Below, one piece after another: positions 49,501-60,553 of a stretch of 64,000 nucleotides of DNA. Below the pieces are notes generated by a model. The model had not been told where the DNA came from, ran no database searches, and saw nothing but the letters and a program-made list of their open reading frames with translations. The translations under genes were made by a program, and so were the position numbers. Numbering within the stretch: the stretch's first letter is position 1; the number at the start of each line of letters is the position of its first letter. The stretch spans positions 2,909,101-2,973,100 of the forward strand of contig NC_018396.1 in assembly GCF_000208865.1 (NCBI RefSeq), in the 5' to 3' direction. Origin of the DNA: Neospora caninum Liverpool. Lineage: Eukaryota; Apicomplexa; Conoidasida; Eucoccidiorida; Sarcocystidae.

Positions 49501-52477
49501 CTGCGCCAGAATTTCGAGAGGACCGAGAAGCCTTTCCTGTCCCCTCGTGCCTGCTGCTTCCACGGCTGCTCGCCACAGACGCTGCAGAGGAGTCAAACGC
49601 CGCACATCCTCCCTTCCCGTCGGAGCCCCTGCTTTCACAAACCGAGGGAGATGGAGACTGGGAAGGGCGCTGCGTCCGCAGGGGAGATACGGGCACTTGG
49701 TGAACGAGGAGACGCCCATCTAGCGCTGTCGACGCCACATGCTTTCCCGCAAGGTCAGACGAAATCGCCGAGATTTCTGCGGCATGCCCGAGAAGGAGAA
49801 ACATATTCTGCGGCTCGCCTGAAAAGCACATTGACGGTGCCGATGCCGTCTCTGAGTCCCCACACGATGACGGCGCAACGGCCCTCTTCTGGACAGCAGC
49901 AAGGCGTTGACGAAACAGAGAGTGTCCACAAAGAGAATTCGACGTGGTTTGCTCATCGCCGCCCCGAAGAGCCCTCGAAGCGAGAAGCGAAGGGAACAAC
50001 GGAAGCTCAGACGACCACGATTCTGTCTCCTCCAATTGCCTCTCGCGACGGGAAGTCTCCAGCCGGTCAAAGACGAGGAGCACGCCTTCAGAGGACCCCA
50101 CAATGCCCCGCTGCAAATCCTCGGTCACCGCACAGGCGGAGATTCTCAAGGGATGATCCGCTTGCCGGGGGCATGCAGACATCCCCTGCGGAGGTCCGGC
50201 CTCTGCGTGGCCGCCCGGCTCGGCACCGGGATTCGCGTCCTTCCTGTCACCTCCGAATCTCTCGACGGCTTCCGCCTCCTGAAGTCCGCCCGTCTCTCGC
50301 TCAGCATGCACTTTCTGCTGGCGGTCCATCCCGTCCTCACCTTCCGTTCTCGGATGACATTGTTCTGCAACAGCCGCTTCTTCCTTTTGTGTCTCGCCGC
50401 TCCGACCGCATGCGTCTGGGCCGGCATGCGGCGTGTCGAGAGCGGTGGGGAGAGCCAGAGCCTTTGCTCTCCTTTTCTCCCGTTGCATGCGCCGATCCAG
50501 CACCCGAAGCGCTCGGACAACTCCCTCAGCTTCTTGCGCGTCGAAGGTCTCGGACCCTATCGCGTCGGGGACACCTGTCTCTCCTGGTGTCGCAGTCGCA
50601 GGACGTCCATCCCACTCCCCATCGGTCTGACCTGTCTCCTGAGCATGCGTCATTGCCCCCGAGTTTCCAGTTCCTAAGAGCTCCTGGCCCCCCAGTGGTG
50701 AGTAAGGGTCTGCCGTCCTCTCTCCCGCGTGGACCGGGCATCGAGCAGCTCGGGCTGCCGCTGCAGCATCGGAGAAGGAAAGCAAGTCGGAAGCAGAGCC
50801 GTACTGCCAAAGACGCGTTAGGAAGGAGAGGCGGTGTGTGGTTTCGGCCTGCGTCTCGCCAGGCGAGGCACGGAGAATCGCCGCGATGCCTTCGCGGTCT
50901 TGCTCGGTCCACAGGGGCGAAACGCCCGTTCCGGAGTCTTCATCTGCCTCGTCGTCTTTCTCAGAGTCGTCCTCGCTCTGGGGGACCTGAGAGTCCCCAG
51001 CATTTCTGATCTCTTCTCCTTCTGTCAGCCCGACCTCTAAAGGCGCGCTTGCTCCACCCCTCTTGCTCGCTTCCCCCTCCTCGGTCGGTTCGAGCGGAAC
51101 CGCGAACCGAACTGAGCATTCGCCCAGACCCGAGGCCGCTCTGCCTCCCTCGGCCTGATGTGCCTCAGTGGACGTCTTGGGAGCAGGGCGGACCCCTTCT
51201 CCGTTCTCTTCGCCACAGGCGTTTCTGGCTATGGCTCTTCCGCCTGGCGGGTCGAGAGCCCCCGATTCCTTCGCAGTTCTCCCAGAGTCAGCCGCGAACT
51301 CGCCACGTGCCGGTCCGCTCTCGAACTCAGCAGGCAAGCTGTCCGACGCAGCTGCCTTCGCGTCTCTTTCACGTCTTCCCTCTGGGGATCCGCGCCTGTT
51401 TGGTTCCGCCTGGAGCCTCGGGAGAGAGAAGGGCGTGAAGCCTGTGGACGAAATGGGCGGAGAGGACGCCTGGATGTTCGAATCAGGGACGCCACTGGAC
51501 GAGGCGATTTCCGCTTTGTCCTGTCGGTCTATGCCATCATTTGGCGATGCGGAAGACGTCGGCCATGTTTCCTCACGCATGCGACTTCGAGCTGTAGAGA
51601 GGTCTCCTTGCTCGCCTTCCTCGGATGTTCGCGTCGTGGCAGGCACGTCTCCACGCGGGGATCTGCGCGATATGGAGACGCGTTCTTCCCCGCTCCCCCC
51701 TTCGCTTTCCTCGCCTCTCCTTTCTCCCTCCCCCTCGCCACGTCGTTCGTCCCCAGATCCCGCCTGGCCTTGTGGGCAACGTGGCGGCCCAGGGACGCCG
51801 TTCTCGCTCGCAGCCGCCGCCCAGCTTGCCGCGTCTTCTGCTGTCTTTCGTGCGTTACCTTCGTCCACCGTCCGATTCTCTTCCAGCACCGACGGCGAGG
51901 AAGAAACGAAAGAGGGAAAGGAAGAAGAGGAAGGCGAGCAAGGTGGGGAAACGGAAGTCAAGGAGGCAGAGCAGGCAAGGGCCAAGGCAGCTGCACACTT
52001 TCCGACATCGTGTTTCGATGAACCAGATGACCGACGCGAGACGACCGGTGCGTCCTCTCCCGCCTCGTCACCTTCCCTGGTCGCCTTCATTATTTCGCCT
52101 TCACGTGCATGTTCACTTGGTTGACTGGATCTCTTTGAAGACGCGGAAGATGGTGAACCATGAGACGCAGAGGAAGCCGAGGACGCCGAACCCGAAGACG
52201 ACGAGGAACACGACGCAGAGAACGCGGCCAACGAAGAACGAAGAGGATCGTCAGGACGTCTAGGAGCTGCGTCGCTTTCCACGCAGCCTACGTCACCGTC
52301 TGTGCAGGCAGGCTGCGGCCCATCTGCTTTATCCGGAGCATCCCAGTTTGTACACCTGATCTCGCTCGTTTTCCGCTGCTCGCCACCCAGGCCTGCCTCG
52401 AGGGACTGGTCGTCAAGCTGCTGGCTGTCCGCCGATAGCGAAGGAGAAACAGACAGGTTTGAGGATGCGTCAGCCAT
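40564..52477 (-). CDS. VPS41: VPS41 homologue, HOPS tethering-complex subunit with C-terminal RING, about 3687 aa, 3 exons
   Basis: Exons (minus strand): 52477-47033, 46556-43971, 43596-40564; the three join in phase 0. VPS41 is the Rab7-side HOPS subunit that tethers late endosomes and vacuoles; in coccidians such traffic also feeds secretory organelles. The WD40 propeller begins near residue 890 (GHAAEISAISSDLAGKHVAS). The signature blade VSWRRSLVAWATSLGVKV is near 1330, as in human VPS41. Exon 2 carries the clathrin-heavy-chain-repeat region (SAVCSRVVVELLASG; FSPAVYELILTLL). Its end joins exon 3 as NYYPLQ-MRLFLRFAPHLLLSFL, aligning without a gap to human VPS41. Further blocks are YSEALHLLLEDLADIPAAV and PRVWEMLVEGVVQRPCFIT. 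The RING runs from CVICM (about 3410) through CGHTAHLACC to CPVC (about 3601). Human VPS41 is 854 residues; the excess is low-complexity insert, including about 880 residues before the propeller. The start is the first in-frame ATG (context CAGATGG). Confidence 0.9.
43597..43970 (-). other. VPS41 intron 2
   Basis: 374 bases, donor GTTCGT, acceptor TTTTTGCAG. The reading frame runs open through both ends, so this is inferred from the gap-free match of the joined protein to the family rather than from a stop codon. Confidence 0.75.
46557..47032 (-). other. VPS41 intron 1
   Basis: 476 bases, donor GTACGG after an ATG codon, acceptor TGTGTCCCAG. It contains an (AT)n tract at 46959-46980. Confidence 0.8.
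46959..46980. repeat. (AT)n microsatellite in VPS41 intron 1
   Basis: Eleven AT units preceded by a short (CA)n stretch (46942-46953). Confidence 0.95.
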
Positions 52478-55400
52478 CTGCTTTCGCCCCAAGGAAGCGG
52501 AGAAGCATCGAGGCCACACCGTCGGAGGCAACAAAAGAAATTAAAAAAAATGCAGACACCACCCTCGGGGGAGCGCTGAGACAACTTCACGAAAAAGACG
52601 GCGGGGACGAAAGACAAACTGCCATTCAAGGAGGCATGCGGAAGAAGGAAACGCGTCACTGGGAAAGAGAGAGGGTGGCCGGCTGTATAGACGCGGCACT
52701 CCCTTGTCTGAGGTGCTGCCGTGGACCACCGAGCAGTCCTCGACGTTATGTGTTCTCAAAGTCCCTTCTCACCACGCAAAAGGCATGTGGGGAACTGCTC
52801 CGTTTCGTCAAAGGGCTCTCTTTGACCATTCTGCAAACCGGGTTTGCGGGGATATTGTCCGTCGGCCAGCTATGCCCCAGCCGACCTCCCCCCGACGGTG
52901 TATCACGGTTTCCTACACGTTCCCTGCCAGGCAGCTGCGCTCCACCGGTTTCGCTCGCTTTGCGAAGAGAGGACGGTTCGCCTTTCAACCGAGTCATACG
53001 CTTTTTGTCCCATTGCTCTTTGGCGTGGCGCAGCGAAAGCTGTCCCTGGCAGCTTCCAGGCTGGGGACAAGGAACGGAACAGGCAAGCCGCAGTTCCGGC
53101 ACAGAAACACGTGGAGTCTCAGATTAGGAAGGCGTATAGGGCACTTCATCAGGGTTCCAAGGGGAGACTGTAGCATACAGGATACAACGTTTCACGATCG
53201 GGACGGGGCCATACGGAAAAAAACTTGTACGCCTTCAAAAGAACAAAGCGGGAGTCACCGGCGACGGACAGTCGTGGCACAACAAGCAGCGAAGACTGGG
53301 AGAAAAGACGGCAGAACAAGACCTACGGAGGATACCCTCCACCTAAACGCGCCGCTGAGATCACACACACGGCAGGATCTGAGTGCCTTGACAAGAAGGG
53401 CGGGTTCCTGCCGGAACAGCAAATCGGCCACCGGAAGAAAAAAGTTTGTCTGTTCGATGGTACGGACCTCCGGCCCACGCCTGCTTCGTTTAGGAGTCAG
53501 AGCACGCACTGTTACCAGTTTTTTCTGAGCTGCGGAGCACGGGGATTTCGCGTTCGAGGTTCCCCTCCAACAGCTGCCGACAATTACAGGAACACGCCGC
53601 AAAGGAAGACCTTGTTTCCATGATTACAAAGCAAACTGAAAGCGTCCTGCATGTACAGGTAGGTTCTCGTTTCAAAGCACGGCACGTTGCGTTCCGTCGA
53701 CGAAAAAAAAGAGCTGAACAACGAGAAACCGAGACGGTAGTTTTTGGCTGGGGGACGGCTACCAGACGGGACAGAGAAACGTCGCTACTCGAAACCAGAG
53801 AAGACAGCATGAAATTCAGTGCTCCGCGAACGAGATCGAATACAAAGGAGAGAAGCGGGAATACAAAAAAGTAACATCGTTAGCAAAAGACGGGTTCAAC
53901 GACGTGTAGAAGTTCCATGCCTAAACGGATCAACCCCGGATGGCGACGAGACATCCGGGAAAATGCGACGTTTTCGTGAAGCGACACTGGCCTCAACTCT
54001 TTCTATCGTCGATCCTCCCCCTGTTTCGCAGCGACATCAAAAAGAAGGGGCGGGTTTCTGTGGTCCGTCCCAGAGTTGCACGGTGCCGTGTGTAGACTGT
54101 AGAGTGGAAAGCGATTTGTGCGTGGCGTACTCAAAATAGACCTTCTTTTCTCTCTCTTGGGAGCTAGGCGTCCAGCGCGCTCTCTCTGCGTCGTCCTCCG
54201 CCGATACTGAAGAGCTGCGCGCCCGTCGATCGCTGTCGTCTGGCCCTCTGCTGCACACTTTTCCCAGTGCTGAGATGATAAACGGCGAGGCTACACGTTT
54301 CACCGCCTCGTCAGACAAATCGGTATAAATACGGGGCAAGCTTGGACCTCTCGCCATGTTCGTCGAGCGTACGGCGTGTCTGCCGTTCCGCGCCTCCGCT
54401 GGACGGGACTTCCTTCGTGCCCGGTCAGCACTCTGTGTGCTGGACACGGACTTGCATTATACAAAAGATCCCTCCTCGTTTCCACTCCTTGTTTCCTTCA
54501 CTGTAAAGGGGAAGCAACCTGCTGTTTCCTTCTCTTCTCAATCCAAACGGGTCCCCTGACGCTTACTCGTGCCTTACCTCTCTCTCTCCGGTGACTCCCG
54601 GTGCACAAAAGCGCAGCAGCTACGTCCGCTAGGAGACGGGTATCGTAGGAGGATGTGGCGAGCCTACGTTTCCCTCTCTGTAAAACCGAAGGAGAACTCA
54701 AAACCTGTACAGGATGCTGAAAGGAACGGAGGAAAACCTCGCATTCTTTTGCCCGGACTGCGGCGCTGTCTCCTGCAGATGGCTCGGCGACTCGTACGTC
54801 CGTCAGCGTCACCGCCGTGTAACTGGGAACAAAGACATGCTTTTCGACAAACCGTTCTGCCGCCACAGGCTTGAGATCTGTTGTGAGAACGGTGAGTTGC
54901 AGAAAGTCAACTTTTTTTCGGAAGCGGTTCTTCCACTGCACTCCACAAAACGAAAGCCTAGAGAGGCCCGTTTGCGGTGTCCTGTCTCTTCTGACCCACG
55001 CGTCGAACGGGGGGTCATAAAGGACAACGGAAACACCTGGTTTATGGGACGAGCGAATGTAACTCTTAGAAAGAAGGACATGGGAAACAATCTGAAAGAG
55101 GCTGCAGGCAACGGAAGATGACAAACTAACATGTCACGCCGGACATGTGACCGAGCGCATTTCGCATGGAGGTCGTCTGTGTGTCCGAATCCACCGCATC
55201 AACCACGGACGAAGAACGGGTGGTGTTTGCTGGTTTTAACTCTTATTTATTTTGATGGAGCAGACGTAAGACGGCGCCATTTAGTGCTCACTCCCGGATT
55301 CGCTGCTTTCGTTGTTAGCCTGCGGCAGAATGCTCGTCGAACCCGATGAGTAAACCCTTCGCACCACTCAGTAGTCACCTGTCTCGATAGAGAGTCACGC

Positions 55401-57258
55401 TAAGTGGAGCAGTGCAAAGCTAAGTGTCCTCGAGTCTCAGCACGGATGCTTCCCACGACTGTGCTTCTCAGTTTCCCAGTTAGTCGGATAGGCATGCTTG
55501 TGTCGTCCTCATCTACACCAGAATTCCAATTTCCCACAAACGGGTCATCATTCTCCTGCTGACCTTCGAATAAGAAACCAGTTATACGATGCATTTAGAT
55601 TTTAGAGCAGGAAGCCAAAGAGTCGCTCATCAGTCTTCTTACTCGATCGGGAACCACCAGTCAGGCCGGGGCTGACTCTACCAGCTTCTTCCGGCAACCA
55701 CGGCAGTGTCCTCTGTCGCACTGCCACAGGGTTGAAGGTTGGAGATCCAAGTTTCCCTCCTTTCTAGACGATTGGCTTACTCGAGTACGCACGCCACGGC
55801 AATTAATCGTCCCTCGGGTACAAGCGTAGTGGCCCCAGCGCATACCCTCTTTCCCACTTAGGCTTGCACAAATCATCAGCGCCGGTGACAGGAAGGGAGG
55901 CGCGAACCTCAGAAGCCTCGATTGCCGACGGTACCGCAGTGTGTCCGTCGATCGTCATATATGCGACGATACGCTTCTGCGTCCAGTTGAGCTTGCACGT
56001 GTGAGGCTACATTATATCCGGTCCTCAAGGATCCCTTGGCTTTTGCCTCCGGTTGACGATAGCGTCTTTGTCACATGAGTTGTCACTGACTTGCGCGACA
56101 CTCGTTCTTAGTGGAAGACAAGCGACCGTCCTTTCATGGCAGATGTGGGTTCCGATCCTGGACCCACACGGGAGTGTGTTTCACAGCGATAGAGGGAATA
56201 AGATATTGCGTGGCAGAAGCTCAGCTGGTGTCCTTTAGGCTTGGTTTGTTGTCACTATTTTTGTACGCCGTGCGTCGAGGTCTGTGCAAAGCGACCTCAG
56301 AGAGTTCGAAGTGAGTGCTCCGGGAGCCGGGAAAAATACCCGCGCAAAAAAGTGAGAGCTCTCATCCCGCAACAGTCATAATCGACCGTCTCCTCAACCT
56401 GCGCAATTTCTCACGATATCGGAGTCCACACGTGGGTTCTATTTGAGGCTTTCGTTACACGCAGCTTTCATAGGCTCTATCATTTTCGCAGGGCGGATGG
56501 AGATAGACGGCAGACAACACGCAATAGCCGAAAGAAAACTGCGAGACCAACGATTCCTCAGATGCGCATCCCTTGTGCACATCCATTACCGAGAAAACGG
56601 TTCGCCAACGCGGGCTAGAAAAAAAAAAGACCCCGGAGCACGCACGGCGCGATTCCCACCCCGTCCATCGTCCCTCAATGAAACCCTCGGTTGCCGTGAC
56701 ATCTCGAAAACCCAGGTTTTGTTTCCGCATTCCGCGAACAGCTGGTGCGTCCCGTGCTAACAAAAGGCTGTACCTCTTGCGGTTCAGGGCCGGCGGAAAA
56801 GTATTCGTTCTGCTCCGCTTATCGTTTTCTGAGACGGAAAGGAAAGGTGCGACACAGAAAACGCGATCCGGAGGCGACACTCGCATACTCTGCCCAGTCG
56901 TGTATAGACGGCAGACCACATCACACCTGCAGGCAGCTCTGTAACGAATCTTCGACTCCGAAACGCACTCTTGAATTCCCGAAGATGCAAACGCCGTCTC
57001 AGCCCCTGCATGCCCCGACGTTGACAAAAATGGCAGGAGAGAAAACAGGGGGTCGACACACGTAACTCGTCTTCTTTGAACGAAGGAGGCGAGAAATGGA
57101 GAAAAGAAAATCGACAGAGCGGGGCTTCGCGACTTCAAGCTAAGAAGAATTTCTACCCTTCCCGCACGCGGGATCTTCATACCCAAGGTGTCCCCTCGCC
57201 TATTTACCGAACCGCAACATATATTTTTATATACAGTGAAGCCTGCGTCCCTCAAGAC
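52478..57258. other. Spacer between PZP-protein gene and VPS41
   Basis: About 4.8 kb holding the 3' flank of the PZP gene and the VPS41 promoter. No domain is recognised. The exception is a possible exon at 54705-55091 on the minus strand, listed separately. 55,130-56,440 shows nothing. Confidence 0.4.
54705..55091 (-). CDS. Possible exon of an unrecognised minus-strand gene
   Basis: A 129-codon block runs from a CTCTTTCAG acceptor to a CAG|GTTTTG donor, phase 0 at both ends. The translation looks like folded protein rather than random frame: YDPPFDAWVRRDRTPQTG, FCGVQWKNRFRKKVDFLQL, ERFVEKHVFVPSYTAVTLT. It alternates hydrophobic residues as in beta strands. I cannot name the family. A second candidate segment follows on the same strand at about 54356-54130, beginning MARGPSLPRIYTDLSDEAVK. 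I could not connect the two or find a first exon, and the plus strand is also open here, so this is tentative. Confidence 0.3.
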
Positions 57259-60046
57259 TTACGATCGATCTCTTTTCCTGAGCGGAGGCCGAGATCGGGA
57301 ATGCTTTGTCCCCGGTTTTTTATCCTTCGACTGCAGGCCATGTGCTTGTCTCTCTCTCTCCTGTTCCTCCTTGCGAATCTTGACGGTGCAAAACCAGCAA
57401 ATCCAATCGCAGTCGTCCGGCGGTGGATTTTCTTCGTTGAAACCCGAGCAAGTCCAGTGGTACCAGCGCTCGCAGCCTGCACGCAATAGGGCAAGACAGA
57501 AGAAAAGGAAATTCCTGGGAAAATCGAGGAGCGAAAAAACGGTTCCATTGACAGATCGGGGACCCGTGTTTGCCTGCGCATCTGCTCTTGAAGCTGCCTA
57601 CGTGACACCAGTCTGCTGTTTGGGCCTAAAACCACAGACATCGCTTCGGTGGTTTGACGTTCCTGCTTCTCTGGCATCCCGTTCTTCACTTCTTTTTTTT
57701 GAGGTCAACCTAGACTCTTCTTCCGCATGTCCCTTGCAGTTGCACTCTTCGTGATCTCTCTCCACCCCTGCTTTTCGTTAGATCTTGCGGGTCTTCTCAC
57801 AGACAGTCTCTTGTCCCTCTCTTCTCCCGCGGGTAGCTCTGGTTCCTCCACTTGCTGTCGCCGTTCTCTACGCGCTCCCGGCCCCTGCGACTTCCTGTCC
57901 GTCCGATTTGCTTTCCTTTCCTGCTCTCTTCACTTCTCTTTCGCGCCCCGTAGCGCTCGCCCCTCTCCCGGGTCTCTCGGCTCTCGCATGCCACTCACAG
58001 TCGCATCCGACCCAGGCGAAGCCGTCTCCAGGGCCGCCGTCGGGCAACTCGTTATACATGCCTTTGCATATGGGGCAAAAGATCGGTTGTTTCTCTCCTT
58101 GGACTTGTCCAGGCGGGCCGATTTGCAGGTTTGTGGCGAGGACGTCGAGGACTGCTTGGTCGCATTCCTGTTTTTCTCCAGCTGCGCCTGCTTGATCTGT
58201 CGCTTCTTCGCCTTCTGTTTCGAACTGTCCCTGCTCGCCTTTCGCCAAGCGTCCACGCGACACAGCCTGAACGGCGTGCGCCACAGCCACGGAGGCTGCG
58301 GCGCTGATGCCTCGGTACCAACTCTCGCTCGCGAGCCTTGCGCTCGCAGACGCAGCGGCGCACACGCCTCGGGCCAGCTGCGGCAGGTCCACGGCTCTCC
58401 CTCGCAAGAGGTACGGAGGCATCACGAGAGACTCGGTCTCACAAGGAAAGGTGGAAGAGGCCAGCGACGCTGAGGTGAGGGGCGAGTCGGCTTCAGGCGT
58501 GGGCGGCGACGGTGACGCGCTTGTGCGCGTTTCAGGGTGCGAGCACGCGACAGATCCGTCTGGAGATGTCCGACTGTCTTTCTCGCTCTGGGCGGTGCCT
58601 GCGCCTGCCGCGTTCCTGCACTCTGCGCCGGCGTGCCTTTGGCCCTTCTCGCTGGGCTGTGCCTCGGAGTCTGTCGAGAACGTGAGAGCCGGTTCGGGCA
58701 GCACCTCGCCGTCCTGCAGAGTGAACAAGTCGAGCCCCGGACGCGCCAGGAAACTCGGGCGCCGAAGCGACTCTTGCGGAGACCACGTCAACCGCGCGGG
58801 ATCAATCACCCGCTTCTCGCAGTCCAGAGGAGTCGCGGACTGCCTTGCCCGGCCTTCCGACTCTCCGAAGTGCGACGCATGCGAGCCTGACAGAGAGCGT
58901 AGGCCGCTTCGCGTCAGGAACGAAGGCGCGCTTCTTTCCTTCGACGCGGCCTCGCCAGGAGACACCGCAGCCCCCGGCCCTCCCGAAACGGAGACCCGCC
59001 TGCGCTTCGCGCCCGGCTCGCATGCAGAGCCTCCTCGGCCGCGCTCGAGACTCGTGCTGCCCCGACTCGACCGCCCCGCCGTTGTCTGCTCGTGCTCGTC
59101 CATCAGGCCGTCGGTCACATCGTACCCACAGAGCCAGCTGCGTCTCTCCCGCGACTCCGGCGTGGCAGGCTCGGAGGCGAACAACGCGCGGGCCGCGTCT
59201 GCCTCAGCGGAAGGCGACGGCAGCTCGAGGGCTTCTTCTTCGAAGGCGCGGCTTTGCTTGTACAGAGCGTCGCATATCGCAACCCCCGTGCAGTACAGTT
59301 CCCTCTGTTCCTCCAGATGCATCGGACTCGGCGGACCCGGGGTGAGCAGCGGATCACCTGACGGGCTGCCTTCCGCGTCGCTCTGGAGGCTGCTCCCGCC
59401 ATGCCGGTCTCCTGGCCACCGCGACGAGCCGCTCCCCGCCCTCTTCCCCGTCAGACCGTCTGCCAGGTCGTGGCGCTGCTTCTTCCTCTCGCGCGCGGCC
59501 TCGAAGAACCCATCCTTATCTTCCGCGTTCCCAGACGAGCCGTCTTCCTCTTCTCTTCTACCAGACCCCAACCTGGGATGGGCAGACCCGACCGCGTCTT
59601 CGCGATCGAGGCGACTTCCTTTCGTCGCGCCGTCAAAGTCCTCGCGGCCACGCTTCTCCTTTTCGCCCTTCTTCCATTCCACGTGAGACAGCCGCTCGCG
59701 CCGCTTCTCGCCGAGCATCTTCAAGGCCGCCGGTGTCATGAACGCAGCGAACGACGGCAGCGCCGGCGGCGGCGCACGCTCCAGCTGAATTCCGACCAGG
59801 AAGAGCGACTGCAAGGAAAACAGAGGCCCAGCCGAGATACCCGCGAAACCCCTTCAGGCGACGCGCGCGCGATCAACCTCACAAACGCGACAAATGAGCG
59901 CGAGCAGAAACCCACTCCGAACCAAAGAAGATAGAAGCTGGACGGACGCACACAATCCCTACAGAAGGAGGTAGAAATGAATGCTTGAAAACAGGCTACA
60001 GACACATCTCTACACGTTTGGCGAAGCAGTCCAAGAAACGTATCTA

Positions 60047-60097
<51 letters not shown>

Positions 60098-60514
60098 ATA
60101 TATATATATATATATATATATGGTGGAGGCGTACCGTGATTGACCGAATGGGGTCAGTGATAAGGAGCTGAAGGGGGTCAAAGAACCGATTCAAATCCCA
60201 CGTGTCCTTGCGCTGCGGAAGGGCGAAAGGTTTGTGAGACGCCAGGCGCTGCTGCAGCAGTTTCCGATTCATTTGCGTTGTGTGCTCCAAACAGTAGGCG
60301 CGATGAATCTGCTGATCTAAGGACCGTCGTTGAGTCTCCATGCGGCAACCCAGTTGACGAGCACACGAAACGTGGAAACTGAAGAGAACAAGCAACGCAA
60401 ACCACACACTCACTTTGTGTCTTCTAACCCAGACTCTATTCCCCGCGCCGGTCACACTTTCATACACAAACCCGAATATACACAAATGTGTATATAGACG
60501 CATATATATGTGTA

Positions 60515-60553
<39 letters not shown>

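Noticed and set aside
48982..51009. 675-codon plus-strand open frame
   Set aside because: Antisense to VPS41 exon 1; Arg/Pro/Ser-rich shadow of GC-rich coding DNA, no domain.
58307..59686. 459-codon plus-strand open frame
   Set aside because: Antisense to the long exon of the PZP gene; no domain.
57259..59808. Reading the C-terminal PHD exons alone as a TAF3 gene
   Set aside because: The exon at 59808 joins in phase to the ePHD exon at 60135, and no histone-fold domain is present, so it is the C-terminus of the PZP protein.
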